NCBI GenBank assembly: GCA_017398105.1
Contig: JAFQHF010000188.1
Location: 1-27,965 of the forward strand
Direction of reading: 5' to 3'
Source of the DNA: Oscillospiraceae bacterium
Lineage (GTDB): Bacteria; Bacillota_A; Clostridia; Oscillospirales; Oscillospiraceae
DNA: 27,965 bases
This document shows positions 1 through 6,339 of the stretch, piece by piece. The position numbers and the translations under genes were made by a program. Numbering within the stretch: position 1 is the stretch's first letter; each line of letters begins with the position of its first letter. The notes beneath the pieces were generated by a model. That model was not told the DNA's origin. It saw only the letters and a program-made list of their open reading frames with translations, and searched no databases.

Positions 1-140
1 CACGCTTGCAGCGTAATCTGACAGCTCCCTTTACACAAGGGTAAGCGAAGCGCAGTCAGCGGAAGTGAATGACAGCCCGGTGGGCTGTCAGAGCCGCTGA
101 CCGGGCTGCCCGCAGGCAGCCTTGGGCGCTCCCGCGCCAG
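1..140. repeat. Highly structured intergenic repeat at the left edge
   Basis: No gene is visible here. The stretch is a chain of palindromes: GTCAGCGG at 55-62 pairs with CCGCTGAC at 94-101 and encloses TGACAGCCC (70-78) pairing with GGGCTGTCA (82-90). A further hairpin pairs GGCTGCC (104-110) with GGCAGCC (115-121). The 15-mer CTCCCTTTACACAAG at 25-39 recurs exactly at 24108-24122. This fits a dispersed non-coding repeat family. Its left boundary may lie outside the window. Confidence 0.6.
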
Positions 141-159
141 AGGATTTTTTGACACGCTG

Positions 160-189
160 AGGGGCCGGTGGTTTCTCGGCCTCTGTTTT
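160..189 (+). terminator. Rho-independent terminator-like hairpin ahead of the DUF2284 gene
   Basis: AGGGGCCG (160-167) pairs with CGGCCTCT (177-184) with one G-U pair, and TTTT follows at 186-189. It lies only about 20 bases before the next start codon, so it either ends an upstream transcript or attenuates the leader of the DUF2284 gene. The 17 bases before and into the stem (147-163) are repeated exactly on the other strand at 4991-5007, also next to a hairpin. Confidence 0.55.
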
Positions 190-209
190 GAAATCTGGGA
201 GGAATCACT

Positions 210-749
210 ATGACCTATGAACAGCTGGCGCGTCTGGCGGAGGAGGCGGGGTTTTCTGCCTGGTCTGCGCTGGATGTATCCACCATTGAACTGAAGTCCG
301 AGGTTCGGGACATGTGCGCCGTGAATTCCTGCGGTCAGTACGGCAAACGCTGGAGCTGTCCCCCTGGCTGCGGCACCCTGGAGGAATGTGGGGAAAGGAT
401 CAGAGCCTGCACCCATGGCATCCTGGTGCAGACCTATGGGGAGATCGAAGACGGCTTTGACTTTGAAGCCATGATGGAGATTGAAGCCGATCACAAGGAA
501 CATTTCACCGAAATGTATGCCGCCCTCCGGGAGGCCGGAGCAGATGTGCTGGCCATCGGCGCCGGCTGCTGCACAGCCTGTGCAAAGTGTACTTACCCGG
601 ACGAAGCGTGCCGGTTCCCGGAAAAGATGGTATCCAGCATGGAAGCCTACGGTATGCTGGTGCTGGAGGTCTGCAAGGCCAACGGCCTGCAATACTACTA
701 CGGCCCCGACAAAATGGCCTATACCAGCTGCTTTTTGGTGAAACCCTGA
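210..749 (+). CDS. DUF2284 cysteine-rich putative metal-binding protein
   Basis: The protein has 179 residues, the usual length for the DUF2284 family, whose function is unknown and which is presumed to bind metal or Fe-S. Two cysteine clusters are visible. The N-terminal one has C36, C41, C50, C54 and C60, with the family-typical WSCPPGC segment. The C-terminal one has C120, C121, C124, C127 and C134 within GCCTACAKC followed by YPDEACRFP. There is no signal peptide or membrane segment, so it should be cytoplasmic. The start is fixed by GGGAGGAA at 197-204, 5-7 bases before the ATG. The gene is monocistronic: a terminator hairpin follows at 781-826, and the next gene has its own promoter. 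A link to the reductase downstream (electron transfer or metal handling) is only inferred from adjacency. Confidence 0.85.
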   Translation: MTYEQLARLAEEAGFSAWSALDVSTIELKSEVRDMCAVNSCGQYGKRWSCPPGCGTLEECGERIRACTHGILVQTYGEIEDGFDFEAMMEIEADHKEHFTEMYAALREAGADVLAIGAGCCTACAKCTYPDEACRFPEKMVSSMEAYGMLVLEVCKANGLQYYYGPDKMAYTSCFLVKP

Positions 750-780
750 CACAGGGGCATCCTGCAGCTGCATAACCGTA

Positions 781-826
781 CAAGCCCGGATCAGGCATGG
801 ACAGTGCTCCGCCTGAACCGGGCTTG
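781..826 (+). terminator. Terminator of the DUF2284 gene
   Basis: A 16-base arm (781-796, starting CAAGCCCGG) pairs with 811-826 (ending CCGGGCTTG) with a single mismatch, and a T-rich tail follows. It stands 32 bases after the stop codon of the DUF2284 gene. The base of the stem abuts the first operator-like palindrome at 826-840. Confidence 0.7.
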
Positions 827-874
827 TTGAATTTGTCAACTTTTCTTCCGCTGCGACTGTCAAATTTGTTGACA
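826..874 (+). promoter_or_regulatory. Pair of operator-like palindromes
   Basis: Two inverted repeats share the core ATTTG: GTTGA-ATTTG-TCAAC (826-840) and TGTCAA-ATTTG-TTGACA (858-874). Their centres are 33 bp apart, close to three helical turns, and the second one contains the -35 hexamer of the next promoter. This is the arrangement expected for cooperative repression by a dimeric regulator. No regulator gene lies in the window, so its identity is unknown. Confidence 0.5.
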
Positions 875-897
875 CCTGACAGATTGCAAATTATACT
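869..897 (+). promoter_or_regulatory. Sigma-A promoter of the flavin reductase gene
   Basis: A perfect -35 (TTGACA, 869-874) and TATACT (892-897) are separated by 17 bases. Transcription should start near 904, giving a leader of about 47 bases before the ATG at 951. The -35 is embedded in an inverted repeat, so repressor binding would block RNA polymerase. Confidence 0.85.
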
Positions 898-950
898 GTA
901 GATATGAGGAGTTCCATTCTTCTGCATTATATACAAAGGAGAGATTCTCT

Positions 951-3014
951 ATGGATGCCAAGTATGAAGCCCTGTTTACCCCCTGGAAGGTGGGCAATGT
1001 GGAGATCAAGAACCGCATCGTCATGTGCCCCATGGGCGGCACCTCCCTGTTCGGCTGGTTTGAGCTGACGGGCTGTAAATTCGACCAGGAGGCTGCCAAG
1101 CTGTTCCTGGAGCGGGCCAACAACAATGTGGGCCTGATCATTCCCGGCATTGCCCCCCTGCGGGATACCTTCTGGGGCAAGTGGCTGTGGCAGAACGAGA
1201 AGATGTTCGACGACCTGAAGGTCTTCATGGATGAGATCCACAAGACCGGAGCCAAGCTGTTCGTCCAGCTTACCGCCGGTATGGGCCGCAGCTGGGCCAT
1301 TACGGAGCTGGTGGGCCCCCTGCACAAGAATAAGTTTACCCGGGCTCTGCTGAAGCCCATTTTGGATACCAGTCATGAGCTGGCCAGCCCCAGCGCCCAG
1401 CCTGCCCGGTGGGCACCGGATATCATCGTGCCCGAAATGACAAAGGAGCAGATCCACGAGATCATCGAGGCCTTCGCCAAGACCGCCAAGCTCTGCAAGG
1501 ATGCCGGTGTCGATGGTGTGGAGGTTCACGCCGTCCATGAGGGCTACCTGCTGGATCAGTTCGCCATCGAATTTTTCAACAAGCGTACCGATGAGTACGG
1601 CGGCAGCTTTGAAAACCGCTACCGCTTCGCAGCAGAGGTGGTCAGAGCCATCAAGGAAAGCTGCGGTCAGGATTTCCCCGTGTCCCTGCGCTACAGCGTG
1701 GAGTCCAAGCTGAAGGGCTTCCAGCAGGGCATCGTTCCCGGTGAGGATGCGGTGGAGGTAGGCCGCAGCATGGCTGAGTCCGAGCGGGCTGCCAAGTATC
1801 TGCAGGATGCGGGCTATGATATGCTGAACGCCGACAACGGCACCTACGATTCCTGGTACTGGGCCCATCCGCCCATGTACATGCCCCAGAACTGCAACCT
1901 GGAGGATGTGGCCCACATCAAGCAGTTTGTGGATATCCCCGTGGTCTGCGCCGGACGCATGGAGCCGGATGTGGCTGCCGAAGCCATTGCCGCCGGAAAG
2001 ATCGACGGCATGGGCGTGGCTCGGCAGTTCCTGGCAGACCCCCAGTGGATCACCAAGCTCCTGGAGGACCGGATCGAGGACATCCGTCCCTGCATCTGCT
2101 GCCACAGCGGCTGCTTCAACTTCTCCTCCTCCAAGGGTCATTACAACACCCAGGATCTGACGGATACCATGGGCCTGGCCCGCTGCGCCATCAATGCCGA
2201 GACCATGCAGTCCAAGAAACACTACATCAAGCCCGCAAAGAAGATCAAGAACATTGCCGTCATCGGCGGCGGCATCGGCGGCATGGAAGCTGCCCTGGTG
2301 CTGGCAAAGCGGGGGCATAAGGTGACCCTGTACGAAAAGTCCGATGAGCTGGGCGGCGTGTTCATTGCGGCGGCAGCTCCCTCCTTCAAGGAGAAGGACC
2401 GGGATCTGATCGCCTGGTACAAGCGGGAGCTGACCAAGTATCCCTCCATCACTGTCAAGCTGGGCACCGAGATCACCGATATTTCCGAAACCAAGGCAGA
2501 TGAAGTCATCATCGCCACCGGCTCCGTTGCCAACCGGATTCCCGTTCCCGGCATCGATCTGGGCATCCAGGCCATCGATTTCCTGAGAGGCCGGAAGGAA
2601 GTGGGCGACAAGGTGGTCATCATCGGCGGCGGCCTGACCGGCTGTGAAATCGCTTATGAGCTGTACCTCCAGGGCAAACATCCCACCATCGTGGAGATGC
2701 AGGACGACCTGATCACCACCAAGGGCGTGTGTCTGGCCAACACCAGCTATCTGCGTGACTTCTTCAATGCCAACAAGGTTCCCGTCCACCTGGAAACCAA
2801 GCTGTGCGAAGTGAAGGAAGACGGTGTTATTGCAGCCGACAAGAACGGTATGCAGTTCAAGATTGAAGCTGACAACGTGATCCTCTGCACCGGCTACAAG
2901 AGCGCTCCCATTGCCGAGAAGGCCAAGAACGTCCACATCATCGGCGATGCCGGCAAGGTGGGCAACCTGCGCACCGTCATCTGGGGCGCCTGGGATGTCT
3001 GCATGAAGCTGTAA
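951..3014 (+). CDS. BaiCD/BaiH-like NADH:flavin oxidoreductase (enoate / 2,4-dienoyl-CoA reductase family)
   Basis: The product is a 687-residue cytoplasmic flavoenzyme of the Old Yellow Enzyme / 2,4-dienoyl-CoA reductase type. Residues 1 to about 370 form the FMN TIM barrel with the family signature H193-x-x-H196 followed by GYLLDQF and RTDEYGGSFENR. Cysteines C381, C384, C388 and C412 fit the 4Fe-4S ligands, with the spacing before the last one longer than in E. coli FadH. An FAD-binding GGGIGG (439-444) and a second dinucleotide fold GGGLTG (about 559-564) follow. Such enzymes reduce activated C=C bonds with NAD(P)H; the substrate cannot be read from sequence. AAAGGAGA at 935-942 sets the start. 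It has its own regulated promoter and is followed by a palindromic repeat pair, so it is probably a single-gene unit. The similarity to bile-acid BaiCD/BaiH is at family level only; no other bai gene is present. Confidence 0.9.
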   Translation: MDAKYEALFTPWKVGNVEIKNRIVMCPMGGTSLFGWFELTGCKFDQEAAKLFLERANNNVGLIIPGIAPLRDTFWGKWLWQNEKMFDDLKVFMDEIHKTGAKLFVQLTAGMGRSWAITELVGPLHKNKFTRALLKPILDTSHELASPSAQPARWAPDIIVPEMTKEQIHEIIEAFAKTAKLCKDAGVDGVEVHAVHEGYLLDQFAIEFFNKRTDEYGGSFENRYRFAAEVVRAIKESCGQDFPVSLRYSVESKLKGFQQGIVPGEDAVEVGRSMAESERAAKYLQDAGYDMLNADNGTYDSWYWAHPPMYMPQNCNLEDVAHIKQFVDIPVVCAGRMEPDVAAEAIAAGKIDGMGVARQFLADPQWITKLLEDRIEDIRPCICCHSGCFNFSSSKGHYNTQDLTDTMGLARCAINAETMQSKKHYIKPAKKIKNIAVIGGGIGGMEAALVLAKRGHKVTLYEKSDELGGVFIAAAAPSFKEKDRDLIAWYKRELTKYPSITVKLGTEITDISETKADEVIIATGSVANRIPVPGIDLGIQAIDFLRGRKEVGDKVVIIGGGLTGCEIAYELYLQGKHPTIVEMQDDLITTKGVCLANTSYLRDFFNANKVPVHLETKLCEVKEDGVIAADKNGMQFKIEADNVILCTGYKSAPIAEKAKNVHIIGDAGKVGNLRTVIWGAWDVCMKL

Positions 3015-3041
3015 CCCATTCACAAAACCATATACGCCATT

Positions 3042-3178
3042 GTAGGGGCGGATTTTTAATCCGCCCTAAGGCTGCGAGCCTTTCCCGGTGCAGGATTTGC
3101 AGCAAATGAGATGCGTTTGTGAAAACAAGACATCACAATTGTCGTTACGCTGAGGGCGGATTGAAAATCCGCCCCTAC
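3042..3178. repeat. MITE-like element with 26-bp inverted terminal repeats
   Basis: GTAGGGGCGG starts a 26-bp unit at 3042-3067. The reverse complement of 3153-3178 matches it at 25 of 26 positions. Each unit is itself palindromic (GGGCGGAT...ATCCGCCC). The roughly 85 bases between them are unrelated to any coding feature. The element fills most of the gap between the reductase and the aconitase-X genes. It could form one long cruciform or two separate hairpins and may also terminate transcription. Confidence 0.65.
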
Positions 3179-3235
3179 GGAGTGTGTTCCAAACTGTAAA
3201 CGACAAGTTATCATAATAAAAAAGGAGCGATATCT

Positions 3236-4510
3236 ATGATCTTAACGCCCGAACAGCAGGAGATTCTTTCCGGCGCCAGGGGCGAGACCATGGCCAAGGT
3301 CATGAAGACTCTGGTTATGTATGGCGAGACCTTCGGTGCGGACAGGATGGTTCCTGTGACCTCTGAATACAACCACCTGGTCACCTCCTTCGGCCTGAAG
3401 ATGATGGGCCCGGTGTTTGATCTGATGCAGCAGCTGATCGATGCCGGTGCGGTTTCCGGGCAGAAGTTCTCTGTGGACCCCCGGCCGCTGGATAAGAATG
3501 TGCCCGCCAATTTCCTGATGAATTTCATCTTCAACAACTTCATGTACTCCAAGCAGGAAGATTACGAAAAGCAGCTGGCACAGCTGGGATTGATGAATGA
3601 CGATGCCTTCACCTGTGCCTGCTACCTGGATCAGGTGGGCAACAAGCCCGGCAAGGGCGATGTGCTCAGCTGGGCGGAATCCTCTGCCGTGGTCTATGCC
3701 AACTCCGTTCTGGGTGCCCGGTGCAACCGCAATTCCGGCATTATGGACATCATGGGTTCCATTGCCGGCTTCGTGCCCCACTTCGGCCTGCTGACCGATG
3801 AGGGCCGCAAGGCCACCTGGATCGTGAAGGTTCAGTGCGAGAAGAAGCCGGAAGCCCAGCTGCTGGGCTCCGCCATCGGCATGAAGGTCATGGAGGATGT
3901 GCCCTACATCACCGGCATGAACAAATGGCTGGGCACCGAGCTGACCGATGAAACCTGCGCCTATCTGAAGGACTTCGGCGCGGCAACCGCCTCCAACGGT
4001 GCCGTGGGCTTGTATCACATGGAAAATCTGACCCCCGAAGCAAAGGAACAGGGCGCTGCCCTCATCAGCGAGGGTGCAAAGGTCTATGTCATCGACGATG
4101 CGGAGCTGGAGCGGGTGAAGAATAACTATCCCGTCATGTGGAAAAATCCCGATGCCGCCCCCAAGCTGTGCTTCATCGGCTGTCCCCACATGTCCATGCA
4201 GCAGCTCATCGACTGGACGGTTCGTGTGGAAGAGGGCCTGAAGGCCAGCGGCCAGAAGAAGGTCACCATTCCCACGGTCTTTACCACCGCGCCCGCTGTG
4301 AAGAAGGAATTCGAGCAGACCGAGTACGCTGCCCGGCTGAAGGCCACCGGCGTGATTCTGTCCTATATCTGCCCCCTGATGTACATGAACAACCCCCTGG
4401 CAGGCAAGATGCCCGTCATCACCTGCTCCAACAAGCTGCGCACCTACACCACCGCCCGGTTCTACACCGAGGAGGAAATTCTCGTGAAGATCACGAAGGG
4501 AGGCAAGTAA
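3236..4510 (+). CDS. Aconitase X (AcnX), large catalytic subunit
   Basis: The product is a 424-residue protein of the aconitase X catalytic family (DUF521). Recognisable segments are LSWAESSAVVYANSVLGARC (about 144-163), the FIGCPHMS block around C316 and the VITCSNK block around C397. C163, C316 and C397 are candidate Fe-S ligands. Known AcnX enzymes dehydrate cis-3-hydroxy-L-proline (bacteria) or mevalonate 5-phosphate (archaea). The substrate here is unknown, and no proline or mevalonate gene is nearby to decide. AAAGGAG lies about 8 bases before the ATG. The small subunit follows after a single base, so the two are made together, as expected for split AcnX. A long reading frame on the opposite strand is an artefact of codon composition. 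Confidence 0.88.
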   Translation: MILTPEQQEILSGARGETMAKVMKTLVMYGETFGADRMVPVTSEYNHLVTSFGLKMMGPVFDLMQQLIDAGAVSGQKFSVDPRPLDKNVPANFLMNFIFNNFMYSKQEDYEKQLAQLGLMNDDAFTCACYLDQVGNKPGKGDVLSWAESSAVVYANSVLGARCNRNSGIMDIMGSIAGFVPHFGLLTDEGRKATWIVKVQCEKKPEAQLLGSAIGMKVMEDVPYITGMNKWLGTELTDETCAYLKDFGAATASNGAVGLYHMENLTPEAKEQGAALISEGAKVYVIDDAELERVKNNYPVMWKNPDAAPKLCFIGCPHMSMQQLIDWTVRVEEGLKASGQKKVTIPTVFTTAPAVKKEFEQTEYAARLKATGVILSYICPLMYMNNPLAGKMPVITCSNKLRTYTTARFYTEEEILVKITKGGK

Positions 4511-4511
4511 T

Positions 4512-4955
4512 ATGAAAGAATTCAAAGGCAGAGTGGTCACCCCCGGCACCGTCACCGCACCGGCGCTGGTATCCCACGGCGGCCTGAATACCCTGGCCTC
4601 CTTCCAGAAGGCACTGCAGTTCGGTGACAAGAAGGCCACCTGCGGCGACCAGAACAACCCTGACCTGTACGGCAAGGAAATGCTGGGCACGGCTCTGTGC
4701 CTGCCCCAGACCATCGGCTCCACCACCGGCGGCCTGGTGCTCTACTGTGCCTGCGCCATGGGCCGGCAGCCTGCCTGTATGCTCTTCAGCAAGCCCATCG
4801 ATTCCCTGGCAGCAGCCGGTTCCATTCTGGCCTCCGTATGGCTGGAGGGTGTCTGTATGCCCGTGGTGGACAGCCTGGGAGAGGAATTCCTGGCTTACGT
4901 TCAGGACGGCATGACCATCCAGGTAAAGGAAGACGGCGTAATCTGCGTGGAATAA
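4512..4955 (+). CDS. Aconitase X, small swivel subunit (DUF126)
   Basis: The product is a 147-residue protein matching the AcnX swivel-domain family (DUF126). The conserved core reads LPQTIGSTTGGLVLY, followed by PACMLFSKPIDSLAAAGSIL. The serine/threonine-rich loop (GSTTGG) corresponds to the active-site loop that the swivel domain contributes to the large subunit. The start is one base after the large-subunit stop, with GGGAGG at 4499-4504 as the ribosome binding site. In other AcnX enzymes the two parts may be fused; here they are separate genes. The pair should form a cytoplasmic heteromeric Fe-S dehydratase. It ends the metabolic part of the window, and a hairpin follows 15 bases later. 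Confidence 0.88.
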   Translation: MKEFKGRVVTPGTVTAPALVSHGGLNTLASFQKALQFGDKKATCGDQNNPDLYGKEMLGTALCLPQTIGSTTGGLVLYCACAMGRQPACMLFSKPIDSLAAAGSILASVWLEGVCMPVVDSLGEEFLAYVQDGMTIQVKEDGVICVE

Positions 4956-4970
4956 AGGCTGATACGAAAA

Positions 4971-4994
4971 AGGGCGCGTTGCAAAACGCGCCCT
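4971..4994. terminator. 10-bp hairpin after the aconitase-X genes
   Basis: AGGGCGCGTT (4971-4980) pairs perfectly with AACGCGCCCT (4985-4994) across a GCAA loop. On the + strand no T-run follows. On the - strand the stem is followed by TTTTTCG, so by sequence it is a better terminator for - strand transcripts, although no - strand gene lies to its right before 11390. Together with the adjacent 17-mer (4991-5007, repeated at 147-163) it looks like a dispersed hairpin repeat in inverted orientation. Confidence 0.55.
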
Positions 4995-5006
4995 CAGCGT
5001 GTCAAA

Positions 5007-5092
5007 AGACTATATTTTTAGCAGACGAAAGAAGGGGAGGGCCTTGACGCTCCCCCAAACCGGAACAGGGGAGCAGCAAATAAAAATAGTCT
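5007..5092. repeat. Palindromic non-coding element in the 365-base gap before the riboswitch
   Basis: The gap 4956-5320 carries no gene. Its first part holds the hairpin at 4971-4994 and this element. AGACTAT at 5007-5013 pairs with ATAGTCT at 5086-5092, and the AT-rich bases just inside extend the stem imperfectly. The interior has competing hairpins, because CTCCCC (5050-5055) can pair with GGGGAG at 5034-5039 or at 5068-5073. The second part of the gap holds the promoter, riboswitch and terminator described separately. Confidence 0.45.
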
Positions 5093-5101
5093 GAAAAAAG
5101 G

Positions 5102-5131
5102 TTGACAGAGTGCGGCTTCCTATGCTATGAT
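5102..5131 (+). promoter_or_regulatory. Sigma-A promoter of the riboswitch / EAL gene
   Basis: TTGACA (5102-5107) and TATGAT (5126-5131) are separated by 18 bases. A TG two bases before the -10 (5123-5124) makes it an extended -10 promoter. Transcription should begin near 5138, about a dozen bases before the riboswitch aptamer. Confidence 0.85.
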
Positions 5132-5149
5132 ATTTTTACAACAGAATAC

Positions 5150-5232
5150 ATGTAATAGAATTACTGCGAAGTATTGTGCGTATATGGGCGCTTGCACAGT
5201 ATGGAGTAATTAGCGCAACCGGTCTATTATGC
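5150..5232 (+). promoter_or_regulatory. Cyclic di-GMP-II riboswitch aptamer
   Basis: Conserved class II elements are in order: GGGCGCTTG (5186-5194) and TAGCGCAACCGG (5211-5222), matching the GGGCACUUG and UAGUGCAACCG elements I recall from the Clostridium acetobutylicum c-di-GMP-II aptamer. The fold is also present. P1 is GTAATAGA (5152-5159) with TCTATTAT (5223-5230), P2 is GTATTGTGC (5171-5179) with GCACAGTAT (5194-5202), and the pseudoknot is GCGCT (5188-5192) with AGCGC (5212-5216). It lies between a strong promoter and an EAL phosphodiesterase gene. The 3' strand of P1 is also the 5' strand of the following terminator, so ligand binding should prevent termination (an ON switch). Confidence 0.9.
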
Positions 5233-5288
5233 TTATTTCTGCCTGTATTCAGGCCACAGAAAAGGAAGCATAGATAGGCCGTTTTTTT
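5221..5288 (+). terminator. Riboswitch-controlled intrinsic terminator
   Basis: GGTCTATTATGCTT (5221-5234) pairs with 5266-5280 with one G-U pair and one bulge. Inside, TTTCTG (5236-5241) pairs with CAGAAA (5257-5262), capped by a CCTG/CAGG hairpin. Seven T residues follow (5282-5288). It stands between the promoter and the start codon at 5321, so it must be regulated. Its 5' arm contains the whole P1 3' strand of the aptamer, which makes the two folds mutually exclusive. Confidence 0.9.
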
Positions 5289-5320
5289 ATTATCATAATG
5301 GCCCGGAAAGGTGGAATAGG

Positions 5321-6163
5321 ATGGGTGGAACAATGGATGCTATGCCGGTCATTCCGGCTGCCGCAGCGGCACTGCACAGCCGGATGGAATCCTGCCTGGA
5401 GCGAGATCTTTTTTCTCTGGTGATCCAGCCAACTGTGGATTTCCGAACCGGCTGCGCATTCACGGGAGAGGCGCTGTCCCGTCTGAACCATCCGGTACAT
5501 GGCAGTATTTCGGCGGACGTGTTCATCCCGAACCTGGATGCGCTGGGCTTGTGTTCCAAATTCGACCGGTATATCTTCCGCAAATGCTGCATCTGGCTGT
5601 ATCACGCCCAGGAAAAGGGCAGGCGGTTTGACAGGATCACCTGCAACTTCAGCCGGAAGACCCTCTCACAGGAAGGGCTTGCCCGGGATCTGATCCGGAT
5701 CGCAGACAGCTATGGGATTCCCCACCACAAGCTGGGCGTCGAGATCATAGAACGGGATCAGGCAACGGATCTGCGGCAGTTCACAGAGAATCTGAGACAG
5801 CTGAAAGCGGCCGGCTTCCGGATCATCCTGGATGATTACGGCAGCGGTGTGACGGATGAAAGCGAGCTGCACAGTTTCCCGCTGGATATGGTAAAGCTTG
5901 ACCGCTCTCTTCTGCTGAAGACCGGTACGGAAAAGGGGGCCGCTGAATTCCGCGCACTGGTTGCCAAGCTGATCCGGCTGAACGTGGAGGTGCTCTGCGA
6001 AGGGATCGAGACCGAAGAGCAGGACAGCTTCGCACGGGAAGCGGGCTGCCATTACGGTCAGGGCTTCCTCTACTTCAGGCCCGTTCCTCAGGAGCACGTA
6101 TTTGAACGGATACATCAGCGCTTCCGGAACGAAGCGTATCCCTATCCGGAACCGGATATTTAG
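5321..6163 (+). CDS. EAL-domain cyclic di-GMP phosphodiesterase
   Basis: The product is a 280-residue stand-alone EAL domain without sensor, GGDEF or membrane segment, so a soluble enzyme. All key positions for hydrolysis of c-di-GMP to pGpG appear intact: E50 of EAL, N109, E141, D171-D172 in DDYGSG, K192, E227 and E230 in EGIE, and Q247 of QGF. Activity is therefore likely. AAAGGTGG at 5307-5314 favours the ATG at 5321, but the in-frame ATG at 5333 is possible. Expression is controlled by the c-di-GMP-II riboswitch and terminator in its leader, which predicts synthesis of the phosphodiesterase when c-di-GMP is high. The exopolysaccharide locus starts 176 bases downstream on the same strand, so read-through could bring it under the same signal. 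Confidence 0.93.
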   Translation: MGGTMDAMPVIPAAAAALHSRMESCLERDLFSLVIQPTVDFRTGCAFTGEALSRLNHPVHGSISADVFIPNLDALGLCSKFDRYIFRKCCIWLYHAQEKGRRFDRITCNFSRKTLSQEGLARDLIRIADSYGIPHHKLGVEIIERDQATDLRQFTENLRQLKAAGFRIILDDYGSGVTDESELHSFPLDMVKLDRSLLLKTGTEKGAAEFRALVAKLIRLNVEVLCEGIETEEQDSFAREAGCHYGQGFLYFRPVPQEHVFERIHQRFRNEAYPYPEPDI

Positions 6164-6339
6164 CAAAAAGACCGAAAACGACCATCGCGGTTATCGGGTT
6201 TTGCGGATAATGGATTCCGCAGACAAAATCACAGGGAAAAGATGGAAGAACAAACCGCGGCTGCAACAGCCTGTATATAAAAAACAAGATTTTCTGCCGA
6301 CAAAGGCAGTATCCCAATCACAGAAAGGTGCGAGTGTTT
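6164..6339 (+). other. Intergenic region between the EAL gene and the polysaccharide locus
   Basis: No gene. It contains a weak stem (CCGA 6172-6175 with TCGG 6194-6197) before GTTTTG, possibly the EAL terminator. Further stems are TGCGGA...TCCGCA around 6201-6223, GGCTG-CAA-CAGCC (6259-6271) and CTGCC-GACAAA-GGCAG (6294-6308). I see no convincing sigma-A promoter: TATATAA at 6274 lacks a -35. The source of transcription of the polysaccharide locus is therefore unclear, and read-through from the riboswitch promoter is possible. Confidence 0.4.

Noticed and set aside
149..180. A promoter for the DUF2284 gene based on TTGACA at 149-154
   Set aside because: No -10 hexamer occurs at a suitable distance, and the sequence is part of the repeated 17-base flank of a hairpin.
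951..3014. Part of a bile-acid 7-dehydroxylation (bai) operon
   Set aside because: Only the flavoenzyme family resembles BaiCD/BaiH. No BaiA, BaiB, BaiE, BaiF or BaiG homologue is present, and the neighbours are AcnX and DUF2284 genes.
927..3023. A 698-codon reading frame on the - strand opposite the reductase gene
   Set aside because: It mirrors the real gene almost exactly, has a low-complexity His/Gly/Leu-rich composition, no ribosome binding site and no recognisable motif. The + strand frame has full domain signatures.
6205..6330. A possible c-di-GMP-I (GEMM) riboswitch upstream of the CotH gene, suggested by ACAGGG and a GGCTGCAACAGCC hairpin
   Set aside because: The required GGGCAAACC and ACGCAAAGC core elements and the two-stem layout are missing.
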